Below, piece by piece: positions 36,401 through 45,724 of a DNA stretch of 64,000 bases (its first letter is position 1; every line of letters starts with the position of its first letter). Made by a program: the position numbers and the translations under genes. The notes below the pieces were generated by a model. That model was not told where the DNA came from. It was given only the letters and a program-made list of their open reading frames with translations, and ran no database searches. Origin of the DNA: Sphingomonadales bacterium (GTDB taxonomy: Bacteria; Pseudomonadota; Alphaproteobacteria; Sphingomonadales; Sphingomonadaceae); the NCBI GenBank assembly GCA_025362295.1, contig JANYGX010000010.1, positions 90,388 through 154,387 on the forward strand. Direction: 5' to 3'.

Positions 36401-37693
36401 ATGCGATCAAATCTTATTGTGTGCCTTGTGGCATCGGTGTTTTTAACCAGCCCAGTCAAGGCCGATGTCACGGTTATTAAAGTTGCGCATATTATCGTAG
36501 ACGCCAGCAAACCGGTTTTAGGCGCTGGCATAATTGTGGTGCGGGATGGTAAAATTATTGCTGTCGGCAACACAATGCCCGCTCTTAAACCCAATGAGCC
36601 GGTCAAAACCATCGATCTTGGCAGCCGCACGGCAATGCCGGGTTTCATCGACAGCCATGTGCACCTGTCGTCTGACCCCGGCACGCCGTGGTATATGGAG
36701 TCGGTGCTAAGCGACCCCTATCAAACCGCCATTGGCACCAAGAATGCCCTGCTTACGGTCAAAGCCGGGTTCACCACCGTGCGCGATGTCGGCAGCCAGG
36801 CCGATGTGGGTTTTGCCCTGCGGGATGCGATTAACAACGGTGTTATTGTTGGCCCCCGCATGCTGTCGTCAGGCCCGGCGATATCGATCATAGGCGGCCA
36901 CGGCGACACTTCGGGTTTCCGCCGTGAGGTCAACGATGCTCTATCAGCTGGAAATCACAACACCTGCACAGGTGCCGACCAGTGCGCCGCACGGGTGCGT
37001 GAAGCCGCACGGGCAGGGGCTGACGTGATCAAGATCACTGCAACCGGCGGTGTGCTGTCATCCCAATCGCGCGGGCTGGACCAGCATTTTACCGATGCGG
37101 AACTGCGCTCGATTGTCAGCACGGCAACAACGCTTGGGCTCAAGGTGGCGGCTCACGCCCACGGCGCGCGCGGTATTGAATCTGCAGCGCGCGCCGGTGT
37201 TGCCTCGATTGAACATGGCACATTTGCTGATGATGCAGCGTTGAAGGTTATGAAAGTTAACGGTACCTATATGGTGCCAACGCTGATGGCCTCGACCGGA
37301 TTGAATGACCGGGTTGGCAAGGGCATTTACCTGCCACAGGTGGAGGCCAAGGCCAGGGCAGCGCTGGCAATCTGGGGCAAGGCGCTCGCCAAAGCCAGCC
37401 AGATGGGCATCCCGATTGCATTCGGCACAGACTCCGGCGTGTTCGAGCATGGCCGAAACGGTGAGGAATTTGCGCTCATGGTCAGCAAGGGCGGCATGAG
37501 CCCGCGCGCCGCGATTGCCAGTGCCACCACAGTCGCTGCAAAGCTGCTGGGGCTGGACCGCGAGATCGGCACACTTGAGGTTGGGAAATCCGCTGATATT
37601 GTCGCTGTCGATGCAGATCCGCTCGCCGATATTCACACACTTGAACACCCCGCCTTTGTTATGGCGCGCGGCTCTATAATTGTAACACCCTAA
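36401..37693 (+). CDS. secreted metal-dependent amidohydrolase
   Basis: This 430-residue protein belongs to the amidohydrolase superfamily (imidazolonepropionase/prolidase-like group). A signal peptide covers about residues 1-21. The metal ligands are H86 and H88 in DSHVHLS, the Lys of DVIKITATGG, His in AAHAHG, His in SIEHG and Asp in FGTDSG. Secreted relatives hydrolyse Xaa-Pro or Xaa-Lys dipeptides or N-acyl amino acids; the substrate here is unknown. The start at 36401 has GGGAG six bases upstream. It probably shares a transcript with aqpZ. Confidence 0.88.
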   Translation: MRSNLIVCLVASVFLTSPVKADVTVIKVAHIIVDASKPVLGAGIIVVRDGKIIAVGNTMPALKPNEPVKTIDLGSRTAMPGFIDSHVHLSSDPGTPWYMESVLSDPYQTAIGTKNALLTVKAGFTTVRDVGSQADVGFALRDAINNGVIVGPRMLSSGPAISIIGGHGDTSGFRREVNDALSAGNHNTCTGADQCAARVREAARAGADVIKITATGGVLSSQSRGLDQHFTDAELRSIVSTATTLGLKVAAHAHGARGIESAARAGVASIEHGTFADDAALKVMKVNGTYMVPTLMASTGLNDRVGKGIYLPQVEAKARAALAIWGKALAKASQMGIPIAFGTDSGVFEHGRNGEEFALMVSKGGMSPRAAIASATTVAAKLLGLDREIGTLEVGKSADIVAVDADPLADIHTLEHPAFVMARGSIIVTP

Positions 37694-37724
37694 GCACATA
37701 GTATATCGGGAAGGATATTCTGCA

Positions 37725-38138
37725 ATGACACCACAAGGTTTTGCCCTCATGGGTTTGATGACAATACTTATGCTGCTGACGTATCTCTGGACTGGCATAC
37801 GGGTTGACCCGGCCCGCAAAAAATATGATGTCAACTATCCGGCGACCCACGGCCCCGATGATTTCAACAGGGTGTACCGCGCGCATGTCAATACGCTTGA
37901 GCAGCTGGCCATGGCTGTGCCTGCCTTCTGGATATTTGCTGAAGCCACACACGCCAAATATGCAGCCGTTGCGGCATTGGTGTGGGTGATCGGTCGCATC
38001 ATTTACGTTGTTGCCTATTCCAAGCAGGCAGACACACGCAGCACTGGTTTTATGATAGGGTTTGTAGCACTGGCGGTTGCCATATTGTGGTCAGCCGGAT
38101 CGCTTGGCTACTTTCTGCTGCAACATCATACGCTTTAA
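37725..38138 (+). CDS. MAPEG-family membrane protein
   Basis: This 137-residue protein has four transmembrane helices. The MAPEG signature is visible in RVYRAHVNTLEQLAMAVPAFWIFA, followed by GRIIYVVAYSKQADTRSTGF. Eukaryotic members are glutathione-dependent enzymes of eicosanoid metabolism and microsomal glutathione transferases. Bacterial homologues are poorly characterised. It follows the amidohydrolase gene by 31 bases. Family firm, reaction unknown. Confidence 0.87.
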   Translation: MTPQGFALMGLMTILMLLTYLWTGIRVDPARKKYDVNYPATHGPDDFNRVYRAHVNTLEQLAMAVPAFWIFAEATHAKYAAVAALVWVIGRIIYVVAYSKQADTRSTGFMIGFVALAVAILWSAGSLGYFLLQHHTL

Positions 38139-38374
38139 GTTTGAGTAATGTTTTTTACGCTGCCGTAAACAACAAATTATGTCTATTTTGTTGAAAGACA
38201 TAACTGCGCCTGTTTTGGATCTGGCGACAAGCCCGATTTATTTGAGCTTTAAGCGGCCACCGCCGACTATTTTATGGGCGACCCAAATTTTGATCGATAT
38301 AAACATTTCATGGTTGATACAATTTTTTCATGAGCTAGTATCTGGAATATTTTAATATGTCACAAGGAAACAAT
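38139..38374. other. intergenic region before the DUF885 gene
   Basis: These 236 bases lie between the MAPEG gene and the DUF885 gene. They are moderately A+T-rich and contain the leader of the DUF885 gene, with AAGGA before its ATG. I see no clear terminator or small gene. Confidence 0.35.
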
Positions 38375-40180
38375 ATGAAAATGCAATGTGTTTTAACGAC
38401 AGCGCTTTTACTATCAACGGGTCTTGTGGCCCCGGCGCAGGTTTTGGCTGAAACGGCCAGCGCTATTTCAGCCTCCCCCTCGGCAACCCTGAAGCAACTG
38501 TTTATCGACAGTGACGAGACATCCCTCAAAATCAACCCTATCAGCGCGCTGTTTCGCGGTGATTTGCGCTATGCCGACCGTTATGGTGACCCGCTCAGCG
38601 ATGCAACCCTGCATGCCAACAGTGCTGCCAATGACAGTGATTTAAAGCGCCTCAAGGCAATTGATCGCAGCAAGCTGTCAGCGTCTGAACAAATCAGCTA
38701 CGATGTGTTCTTATATGGTGCTGAACAATCAAAGAATTTCAACGATCAAAAGCTCGATGCGCTGGAGCTCATGTTACCCATCGATCATTTCAACGGCGTG
38801 CATATTTTCTTCCCCGATCTGTCCTCAGGTCAGGGGGCTGCCCCGTTCAACACGCTGGCGGATTACGAGAACAACCTCAAACGTCTCGATGGCTTTGTCA
38901 AAAATCTTGATGATGCGATTGTTCGCATGAAACAGGGCATGGCCGAAGGCGTTGTGCAGCCAAAACTGGTGATGAAAAACGTGGTGAGCCAGCTGGACGG
39001 CCTGTTGAAAGACAGCGCTGACAATTCGCCCTTTATTGGGCCACTTAAAAAATTTCCGGACAGCATCACGCCAGCCGATCGTGCGCGTTTGACTACCCTC
39101 TACAAGACGGCCGTCAAGGATAAAATTCAGCCAGCGTTTCAGCGCCTGCGCGATTTCGTGCAAAACACATATTTGCCCGCGTGCCGCGACAGCGTTGGCC
39201 TGTCCGGCCTGAAAGGCGGCCCCGCGCTTTACAAGGCACTGGTTGAGTCCAACACCACAACAACCATGTCGCCAGATGAAATTCACAAGCTTGGCCTGTC
39301 AGAGGTTGCGCGCATCACCGCCGAGCAAGCCAAAATCCGCGTTGCGGTTGGCTTCAAGGGGGATGCAAAGGCTTTCTCGACGTATTTGCGAAACGATCCC
39401 AAATTCAAATTCAAAACCAAAGACGATTTGATTGCTGGGTATCAGGCCATCTGGAAACGGATTGAACCGAAGTTGCCGGGCTTTTTTAGCCTGAAACCCA
39501 AAACAGCGTTTGAGATAAGGCCGGTGCCCGCGTTTGCGGAAGCCAATCAGGCTGGCGCCTATTACAACCAGGGGACACCGGACGGCAAGCGCCCTGGTGT
39601 ATTCTACGCCAACACCTACGATCTGCCGTCGCGCACCTCGCCGACCATGGAAACCCTGTTCATGCACGAGGCGGTGCCGGGCCATCACTTCCAGATCAGC
39701 CTGGCACAGGAAGATGAAAGCCTGCCACCGTTTCAGCGTTTTGGCGGCAACACAGCTTATGTGGAAGGCTGGGCGCTGTACGCCGAATCGCTCGGCACGG
39801 AAATGGGCATGTACACCGATCCTTATCAGCTGTTTGGCCATCTCGATGATGAAATGCTGCGCGCCATGCGTTTGGTGGTCGATACCGGTATTCACGCGCA
39901 GGGCTGGAGCCGCGATCAGGCGATTGCCTATATGCTCGACAACAGCTCAATGGGTGCGACAGATGCCAAGAACGAGGTGGAGCGCTATATCGCCTATCCG
40001 GGTCAGGCTTTGGCCTACAAAATCGGCCAGCTGACCATCCGGCGACTGCGCACCAATGCCGAAACCGTGCTTGGGCCAAAGTTTGATGTGCGAATTTTTC
40101 ATGCGCAAGTTTTAGGCTCTGGCGCGCTTCCGATGGCTGTGCTGGAGAACAAGATCAATGGCTGGGTGAAAAAATATTAA
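38375..40180 (+). CDS. DUF885-family secreted protein, probable metallopeptidase
   Basis: This 601-residue protein has a signal peptide (cleavage near VLAET, residue 26) and the long helical DUF885 fold. The conserved metal-site candidate is MHEAVPGHHFQ (HExxxGH) near residue 430, with further conserved parts YVEGWALYAE and the SRDQAI region. DUF885 is related to the thimet-oligopeptidase-like gluzincins, but few members have been tested. The start is the ATG at 38375, with AAGGA six bases upstream. It stands alone, converging with the Fic gene with a 4-base overlap. Confidence 0.88.
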   Translation: MKMQCVLTTALLLSTGLVAPAQVLAETASAISASPSATLKQLFIDSDETSLKINPISALFRGDLRYADRYGDPLSDATLHANSAANDSDLKRLKAIDRSKLSASEQISYDVFLYGAEQSKNFNDQKLDALELMLPIDHFNGVHIFFPDLSSGQGAAPFNTLADYENNLKRLDGFVKNLDDAIVRMKQGMAEGVVQPKLVMKNVVSQLDGLLKDSADNSPFIGPLKKFPDSITPADRARLTTLYKTAVKDKIQPAFQRLRDFVQNTYLPACRDSVGLSGLKGGPALYKALVESNTTTTMSPDEIHKLGLSEVARITAEQAKIRVAVGFKGDAKAFSTYLRNDPKFKFKTKDDLIAGYQAIWKRIEPKLPGFFSLKPKTAFEIRPVPAFAEANQAGAYYNQGTPDGKRPGVFYANTYDLPSRTSPTMETLFMHEAVPGHHFQISLAQEDESLPPFQRFGGNTAYVEGWALYAESLGTEMGMYTDPYQLFGHLDDEMLRAMRLVVDTGIHAQGWSRDQAIAYMLDNSSMGATDAKNEVERYIAYPGQALAYKIGQLTIRRLRTNAETVLGPKFDVRIFHAQVLGSGALPMAVLENKINGWVKKY

Positions 40181-40863
40181 TGAAGTCTTCGCTGTGGGTT
40201 TGTAACCGTGTTATCGGTAGATATTGCAGCACTAAGTGCGTCACGTAACTGGACTTCCAGATATGATTCCAAAAGTTTTTCCATTGCACTCGTGTCTACC
40301 GTGCCAACAATAAAAGCTTCATCTGCCTTTTCTAATGCATCGTAATACGGTGTTTTATCTTTGGCAATTTGCTCTGGTATCGTCGTGCGCCCTGGGAACC
40401 GGTCACCAAATTTAGCACAGAGCACCAAGTAAGCCACGGCTCTTGATGTGCGGCCGTTGCCGTCACTAAAAGGATGAATCCAGTTTAATCTCCACATGGC
40501 GTATGCGCAAAGTTTAATCGGCGCTTCATTCCAGTTATCATTCACCCAATCACATAATTCATCCACTAGGTTTCCTACAAGGTGTGCTGCTGGCGGTGTG
40601 TGTTTACTTTTGCCAATCTCAACTGACTTTTGTCTGAAAGCACCTGCTCGGCTATCGAGTCCATTCAAGGCGATTTCATGCAATGCCAAGACACGGCTGG
40701 CTCTAAGGCGAAATGGATGACCGTCACGGGCCACTTCGTCAATCATGTCCAGAACCATATCAAATTGCCGCACAGCATTGCTTGCTTCCCGTGCAGCAAT
40801 TTCATCGGTATCGGTCAGTATCGTTGTGTCTTCAGCTATTGTATGGCGCTGATTATCTGACAT
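40177..40863 (-). CDS. Fic-family AMP-transferase toxin
   Basis: Fic proteins transfer AMP or similar groups from nucleotides to target proteins. The 228-residue protein has the full active-site motif HPFSDGNGRTSR, with catalytic H130 and anion-binding R141, and the flap region before it. No inhibitory helix motif is evident at its own N-terminus. Inhibition would therefore have to come in trans, as in class I Fic systems. A 56-codon gene resembling the VbhA antitoxin lies 6 bases upstream on the same strand, as expected for such a module. Its target is unknown. Confidence 0.9.
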   Translation of the reverse strand: MSDNQRHTIAEDTTILTDTDEIAAREASNAVRQFDMVLDMIDEVARDGHPFRLRASRVLALHEIALNGLDSRAGAFRQKSVEIGKSKHTPPAAHLVGNLVDELCDWVNDNWNEAPIKLCAYAMWRLNWIHPFSDGNGRTSRAVAYLVLCAKFGDRFPGRTTIPEQIAKDKTPYYDALEKADEAFIVGTVDTSAMEKLLESYLEVQLRDALSAAISTDNTVTNPQRRLH

Positions 40864-40869
40864 GCACTA

Positions 40870-41040
40870 TTATGCTTTGATTTTGCTGGCAGCCTCATCC
40901 ACCATTTGACGAGTCACACGTTCATTCTCAATATGTGCGTTGCCATAAGCAAAGCTGCGTCGCTGCGCTTCTTTGTCTTCATCGGTCATTGGAGGCGCCT
41001 TCCGCACAGCTTCCATAAGTTCTTGTAATGACACAGTCAT
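40870..41040 (-). CDS. small VbhA-like antitoxin of the Fic toxin
   Basis: This 56-residue protein is mainly helical and charged. The central part QRRSFAYGNAHIENERVTR matches the pattern of the VbhA/FicA antitoxin helix. In VbhA the inhibitory motif is (S/T)xxxE(G/N); here the corresponding stretch reads NAHIEN, so the Glu that blocks the ATP site is kept and the first position is Asn. AAAGGAT lies eight bases before the ATG, and the Fic gene starts six bases after its stop. It is the first gene of a two-gene toxin-antitoxin operon. The alignment with VbhA is from memory. Confidence 0.78.
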   Translation of the reverse strand: MTVSLQELMEAVRKAPPMTDEDKEAQRRSFAYGNAHIENERVTRQMVDEAASKIKA

Positions 41041-41291
41041 AGATATATCCTTTCAGAACATGTCGATTTTATGAATTATGCCAGCCAGCTTTGCAACCAT
41101 TCATTCAATCAGTATTTTTAATTTTGAGACATAAAGCTAAATCTGGTAATGAACTGGATTTGAACATCAATTGATTGAACATAATTTAGCACTTATGACA
41201 AACGTGATATAGTGTTATTATAAATCTTGCCTTTGTTTAAGCTGCACCTGAGATCGCATTATACAAAAAAATTAAAATATAACAGGTATTC
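41041..41291. other. divergent promoter region of Fic module and permease
   Basis: These 251 bases separate the leftward Fic module and the rightward permease gene. The segment is A+T-rich and contains short imperfect inverted repeats around CAATTGATTG (41168-41177), but no gene or strong terminator that I can support. Confidence 0.35.
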
Positions 41292-42893
41292 ATGACCCGC
41301 GCTAAGGACACACTAACCCCTGAACCGCATCTTAATCGCACCATCACTTGGCAGGATACGTTCTGGGTGGTGAGCGGGGTGCCCGCTCAACTGTTGATCA
41401 GCATTGGCGGGTTGGCGGCGGCGGTTGGCACCACATCGTGGGTGCTCTGGATTTTATCGGTCACCATTGGTTTTGTGCAGTGCTTTGCCTACGCAGAAGT
41501 CGCCAGCCTGTTTCCCAGCCAATCCGGCGGTGCCTCGGTTTACGGTGCGATTGCCTGGGTGCGCTACAGCAAGTTTCTCGCCCCCATCTCCGTCTGGTGC
41601 AACTGGATTGCCTGGTCGCCGGTACTGACGATTGCCACGGGCATTGCCGGTGGCTATATCCTCACCTCTATTTTTCCGGCAACATCGACAGTGATGCGGT
41701 GGGAGTTGCTCATTGCCCATCTCGACTGGTTGCAACCGGGGTTGAAGCTGCGCCTGAACGCGGTGTTTTTCATGAGTGCCGCCTTGCTGCTTGTCACCTT
41801 TGTCATCCAGCATCGCGGCATTTTACGCGCTGCCAACGCCACGAAGATTCTCAGCATTGCTGCACTCGCCCCGCTACTGATTGTCGGCATTATACCGCTG
41901 CTGAACAGCGAAGTGTTGCACGTCAACCTCCATCCTCTGGTGCCGATGGTGCACAACGCCGCTGGCCATCTGGTGCCGGGACTGTGGGACAAAAACGGTT
42001 GGACACTGATGGCCGGCGGCATGTTCATCGCTGGCTGGTCCACCTACGGCGCTGAAACCGCTGTCTGTTACACCCGCGAATTTAAGAACCCGAAGTCAGA
42101 CACCTTCAAGGCGATCTTCTGGAGCGGCGTGCTTTGTCTGGTGATCTACACCATTGTCCCCATCGCCTTTCAGGGGTCGCTTGGGGTTGAGAAACTGCAG
42201 GATGCGAGCATCGTCGATGGGTCAGGGGTCGCCAAAGCCATGGCCTCGATGGTGGGTGGCGGCACACTGGTGCTTGCTGTCATTGTCGTGATGCTAACAC
42301 TTGCGCTGACGCTTAGCGTTATCACGGCCATGGCCGGATCGTCGCGCACCCTCTACCAGGGGTCACTCAACGGCTGGTTTCCGAAATATCTAAGCACAGT
42401 CAACGAGCATGGCGCACCAACGCGGGCGATGTGGACAGATTTGTGTTTTAACCTCATCCTGCTTGCCATATCCAACTACGGGTTTGTGCTTTCGGCATCT
42501 AACGTTGCATATTTAATGTTCACGTTTCTTAATCTCAACGCAGGTTGGCTGCACCGCATCGATAACCCGGGCATACCGCGCCCGTACCGTGCGCCGACGG
42601 TGCTGCTGGCAGCCGGTGCCGTGTGCGGTTTTTTCAATCTGCTGATCACCGGTGCCGGCGCTGATATATATGGGGCAGGCACCTTACGGGCCGGATTGTT
42701 GCTGATCTTGCTGGTGTTTCCGATTTTCGCTTGGCGGCATTACGTGGTTGATGGAGGCCGGTTTCCCGACCACATGCTGGAGGATTTGCATTTGAACGGG
42801 GTGTTGCCCAAGACCCGTGGCTTTAACGCAGCCTGGGCCGCGTTGATTGGCGGCGGGCTCACCATATGGATTGGTTACAACCTATCGCATTAA
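41292..42893 (+). CDS. APC-superfamily amino acid permease
   Basis: This 533-residue integral membrane protein has about 12-14 hydrophobic helices. It shows the N-terminal unwound-helix pattern near SGVPAQLLISIGG, the AYAEVASLFPSQSGGASVYGA motif and GWSTYGAETAVCYTREFKNPK. These are typical of the amino acid/polyamine/organocation superfamily. The substrate cannot be read from the sequence. It ends 7 bases before the end of the convergent PepSY gene. The ATG at 41292 has no strong ribosome site. Confidence 0.88.
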   Translation: MTRAKDTLTPEPHLNRTITWQDTFWVVSGVPAQLLISIGGLAAAVGTTSWVLWILSVTIGFVQCFAYAEVASLFPSQSGGASVYGAIAWVRYSKFLAPISVWCNWIAWSPVLTIATGIAGGYILTSIFPATSTVMRWELLIAHLDWLQPGLKLRLNAVFFMSAALLLVTFVIQHRGILRAANATKILSIAALAPLLIVGIIPLLNSEVLHVNLHPLVPMVHNAAGHLVPGLWDKNGWTLMAGGMFIAGWSTYGAETAVCYTREFKNPKSDTFKAIFWSGVLCLVIYTIVPIAFQGSLGVEKLQDASIVDGSGVAKAMASMVGGGTLVLAVIVVMLTLALTLSVITAMAGSSRTLYQGSLNGWFPKYLSTVNEHGAPTRAMWTDLCFNLILLAISNYGFVLSASNVAYLMFTFLNLNAGWLHRIDNPGIPRPYRAPTVLLAAGAVCGFFNLLITGAGADIYGAGTLRAGLLLILLVFPIFAWRHYVVDGGRFPDHMLEDLHLNGVLPKTRGFNAAWAALIGGGLTIWIGYNLSH

Positions 42894-42900
42894 CGGTGTA

Positions 42901-43242
42901 TTACTGAGGCTGCTTTTTGGCGACCATAGCTTCGCTGGCCTCAATTTTGGCTTCTGTGATTTCTTTCGCAGCACTTTCATGATGACGATTGATGAGCTTG
43001 CCTGTGTAGGCGCTGATCTGCACTTCCTCAACACCCGGCTTGTTGGGTTCAGTGATATCGAAGCTGTAAATCATCGTGCCATGCTCTTTTTCGAGCTCGC
43101 TTGATTTTACCACGCCGCCTTTTACCAGCGACAAAGCGGTGGAGCGTGCCGTGGCTTCAGATATTTTTGCCATTGGCATCGCGGCGAATGCCGGTGTTGC
43201 TGACACGGCCATTGCAAGCAAGGCGATGGTTACTGTTTTCAT
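42901..43242 (-). CDS. periplasmic PepSY-domain protein
   Basis: This 113-residue protein has a signal peptide (cleavage near AFAA, residue 21) and one PepSY domain (about 27-95). Markers are ISEATARSTALSLVKGGVV, SSELEKEHGTMIYSFDI and the final VQISAYTGKLIN. PepSY domains usually inhibit or bind proteases or metals. The start at 43242 puts the signal peptide at the N-terminus; an upstream frame to 43341 would precede it. A 17-bp inverted repeat lies 25 bases upstream. Confidence 0.85.
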   Translation of the reverse strand: MKTVTIALLAMAVSATPAFAAMPMAKISEATARSTALSLVKGGVVKSSELEKEHGTMIYSFDITEPNKPGVEEVQISAYTGKLINRHHESAAKEITEAKIEASEAMVAKKQPQ

Positions 43243-43266
43243 AATTATTGCCTGATTTTTGAGTAA

Positions 43267-43283
43267 TATATGTGCAACATATA
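43267..43283. promoter_or_regulatory. perfect inverted repeat upstream of the PepSY gene
   Basis: TATATGT, GCA, ACATATA gives 7-bp perfect arms, 25 bases before the start codon of the PepSY gene. It could be an operator or overlap the -10 region. No regulator is known. Confidence 0.35.
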
Positions 43284-43349
43284 ATGCCAGAACAGGTTCC
43301 CCCAGTAAACATATAAAAGCACATTTATATGCCCCAACCAAGTGCGCGC

Positions 43350-43386
43350 AAAAAAGCTGCCCTTCACACCAAAGGGCAGCTTTTTC
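43350..43386 (-). terminator. Rho-independent terminator of rplM-rpsI
   Basis: GCTGCCCTT (43356-43364) pairs with AAGGGCAGC (43372-43380) around a 7-base loop, and the minus-strand stem is followed by six T. A run of T on the other strand makes it potentially bidirectional. It starts about 20 bases beyond the rpsI stop codon. Confidence 0.85.
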
Positions 43387-43404
43387 AACGCGTGAATATA
43401 AAAT

Positions 43405-43890
43405 CTAGCGTTTCGAGAACTGGAAGCTGCGGCGGGCACCGGCCTTGCCGTATTTCTTCCGCTCGACCACACGACTGTCGCGGGTGAGAAACCCGGCCGC
43501 CTTGATCGGGCTGCGAAGGTCTGGTTCCTGACGGGTGAGTGCGTGGCTGATGCCGTGGCGCACAGCGCCAGCTTGACCAGACAAGCCGCCGCCAGCAACG
43601 GTTGCAATCACATCATAAGCACCAACACGGGCGGCCACATCGAATGGCTGGTTGATCACCAGGCGAAGCGTTGGCCGTGCAAAATACTGGGTTTGATCCT
43701 TGCCATTGATGGTGATTTTACCAGAACCCGGTTTGACCCAAACCCGCGCCGTCGCATCCTTGCGGCGACCGGTTGCATAGGACCTGCCTTGTTTATCGAT
43801 GATGGCGACACGCAGAGGTTTAGAGTCGACCGCTGGCGTTGCACCCGCTGTTAGCGACCCTAGATCGGCAAGAGAGTTAATTTCAGACAT
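43405..43890 (-). CDS. rpsI: 30S ribosomal protein S9
   Basis: S9 binds the head of the small subunit, and its C-terminal tail reaches the P-site tRNA. The 161-residue protein has an N-terminal extension of about 30 residues usual for alphaproteobacteria, then [14 protein letters not shown], the [19 protein letters not shown] core and the tail [17 protein letters not shown]. It overlaps the rplM stop by one base (TGATG) and is followed by a strong terminator. Confidence 0.98.
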   Translation of the reverse strand: MSEINSLADLGSLTAGATPAVDSKPLRVAIIDKQGRSYATGRRKDATARVWVKPGSGKITINGKDQTQYFARPTLRLVINQPFDVAARVGAYDVIATVAGGGLSGQAGAVRHGISHALTRQEPDLRSPIKAAGFLTRDSRVVERKKYGKAGARRSFQFSKR

Positions 43891-44354
43891 CAGGCCACCC
43901 GTTTGTTTTTGGAGTTCATGGCAGCGACATCGAGTGTCACCGGATTTGTACCAGCATGAGGGTGCTCGGTACCATTGTAGGTTTTAAGCCGCATCATCTG
44001 GGCCCGGCCCAACGGGCCACGTGGCACCATGCGCTCAACCGCCTTGATCAGCACGCGCTCCGGAAACCGACCATCCAGAACCTTGTCGGCACGATATTCC
44101 TTGATGCCGCCAATATAGCCAGTGTGCTTGTAGTAAAATTTCTGGGTGGACTTGCGACCGGTGAATTTCACTTTGCCGGCGTTGATAACAATCACGTTGT
44201 CACCGCAATCAACGTGCGGGGTGAAAATTGGCTTGTGCTTGCCGCGCAACAGGTTTGCAATAATGGAGGCAACTCGCCCGACCACAAGGCCTTCAGCGTC
44301 GATCACCAGCCATTTATTATCAACCTCAGCCGGTTTGGCCGAAAACGTCTTCAT
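43890..44354 (-). CDS. rplM: 50S ribosomal protein L13
   Basis: L13 is an early-assembly protein of the large subunit. The 154-residue sequence has [17 protein letters not shown] at the start, then [24 protein letters not shown] and [12 protein letters not shown], all diagnostic. It heads the conserved rplM-rpsI operon. Confidence 0.98.
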   Translation of the reverse strand: MKTFSAKPAEVDNKWLVIDAEGLVVGRVASIIANLLRGKHKPIFTPHVDCGDNVIVINAGKVKFTGRKSTQKFYYKHTGYIGGIKEYRADKVLDGRFPERVLIKAVERMVPRGPLGRAQMMRLKTYNGTEHPHAGTNPVTLDVAAMNSKNKRVA

Positions 44355-44478
44355 AAATATGTCCTGCTATTTGTTTATACTTCATCATATATGCACATAC
44401 GCCAAAAACGTCAACAAAAAGAGGCTAATTTTATTGTGGTATTATATTACCGCATATGGCATGGATGTGCGCAGTCCC

Positions 44479-45074
44479 TCACGCATGCCCAGCACTGCCG
44501 CTGAGGGCTGACACCCGCACACCGATTGAGGCCAGCGCGCTTGGCCACTTTTGCCCCATCGGCACATCATAAAGAAGTTCGGGCCGTGCGTCTGCTGTGA
44601 GCCAGCCATTGATGCTGAGTTCGCGGTCCAGCTGACCGGCGCCCCAGCCCGCATAACCAAGGCAGACGAGCGCTTGCTTTGGCCCCTGATGGGTGGCGAT
44701 GGCCATCAGCAGATCGATGGTTGCACTCAGCACCACGCCGTCACTCACGTGGCGACTGCCCTCCTTGAAATAATCGTCGCTGTGCAGCACAAAGCCGCGT
44801 CCCGGCTCCACCGGACCACCGGCATATAGGGGGGTACATCCGGGATGGTCCCGGGCACGGTCATATTCAACTGACCAAGCAAGCCGGCAAAGTTCAGCCC
44901 CTGAAACGACCGGTTGAGCACTAGGCCCATCGCCCCAACTTTGGAATGCGAACACAGGTAGATCATGGTGCGGTCGAAGCGCTCATCACCAATGCCCGGC
45001 ATCGCGAGCAGCAGCTGGCCTTCCAGATAAGGGCCGGCGGCGGTGGCGCCGGTTGCAGTGTCTGATATCATCAT
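44479..45074 (-). pseudogene. yqgE: YqgE/AlgH family gene with frameshift
   Basis: The N-terminal part (45074 down to about 44835) reads GQLLLAMPGIGDERFDRTMIYLCSH and GLVLNRS, and the C-terminal part (from about 44830 down to 44479) reads LYAGGPVEPGRGFVLHSDDY and ALVCLGYAGWGAGQL. Together they make a normal YqgE (DUF179) protein of about 198 residues, but the two halves lie in different frames. The break is at six consecutive G on the plus strand (44829-44834). Losing two bases or adding one would restore the frame. This may be a sequencing error in a homopolymer, a real inactivation, or slippage. YqgE/AlgH function is poorly known. Confidence 0.85.
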
Positions 45075-45200
45075 TCTGTCTCAAAAAAACAATTTGCGCA
45101 CAGTGCTTTAAACGCCACGATCATGCAACCCATTGCCCGATCCATCGTTAAACCCTACATATATACTTACCCTTTAACCCTGCAAAAGAAAGAGTTCTTC

Positions 45201-45683
45201 ATGACGATCAAAGTTGGCGATACAATACCCGATGGCACCCTGATGCATATGACCGAATCTGGCCAGGCAACGGCCAGCACAACGGATTTGTTTGCGGGTA
45301 AAACCGTGCTGTTGTTTTCTGTGCCTGGTGCCTTCACCCCCACATGCTCGGCAAAACATTTGCCGGGCTTCGTCACCCATGCGGCTGATTTCAAGGCCAA
45401 AGGCGTTGACAGCATCATCTGCCTGTCAGTCAACGATGTGTTCGTGATGAACGCTTGGGGCAAGGATCAAGGCGTTGGCGAACGGGTGATTATGGCGGCC
45501 GATGGCAACGGCACGTTTTCAAAAGCCCTTGGGCTGGACTTTGATGGCAGTAAATTTGGCATGGGCACGCGCGGCCAACGCTTTAGCCTGATCGCCAAAG
45601 ATGGCGTTGTCACTCAGCTAAATGTGGAAGCCCCCGGTGAGTTCAAAGTATCCTCTGCCGAACATGCGCTGAGCCAACTTTAA
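45201..45683 (+). CDS. peroxiredoxin, Prx5 type
   Basis: This 160-residue thiol peroxidase reduces hydrogen peroxide and organic hydroperoxides. The peroxidatic Cys is C49 in PGAFTPTCS, the signature of the Prx5/AhpE-like glutaredoxin-dependent group. INDVFVMNAWGKD-type sequence follows. The start is the ATG at 45201, which gives the usual MTIKVGDTIPDGTL beginning; AAAGAG lies upstream. It is a single-gene unit ending in a strong hairpin shared with the convergent phaB. Confidence 0.92.
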   Translation: MTIKVGDTIPDGTLMHMTESGQATASTTDLFAGKTVLLFSVPGAFTPTCSAKHLPGFVTHAADFKAKGVDSIICLSVNDVFVMNAWGKDQGVGERVIMAADGNGTFSKALGLDFDGSKFGMGTRGQRFSLIAKDGVVTQLNVEAPGEFKVSSAEHALSQL

Positions 45684-45690
45684 AAATGTT

Positions 45691-45722
45691 ATGTCCCCTC
45701 TTCCTGTCGGAAGAGGGGACAT
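45691..45722. terminator. bidirectional hairpin between prx and phaB
   Basis: ATGTCCCCTCTTCC (45691-45704) and GGAAGAGGGGACAT (45709-45722) form a perfect 14-bp stem with a 4-base loop, between two converging genes. No long T run follows on either side, but the stem is very stable. Confidence 0.7.
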
Positions 45723-45724
45723 GC

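Noticed and set aside
42901-43341. Longer PepSY protein starting at 43341
   Set aside because: The extra 33 residues precede a good signal peptide, which would then be internal.
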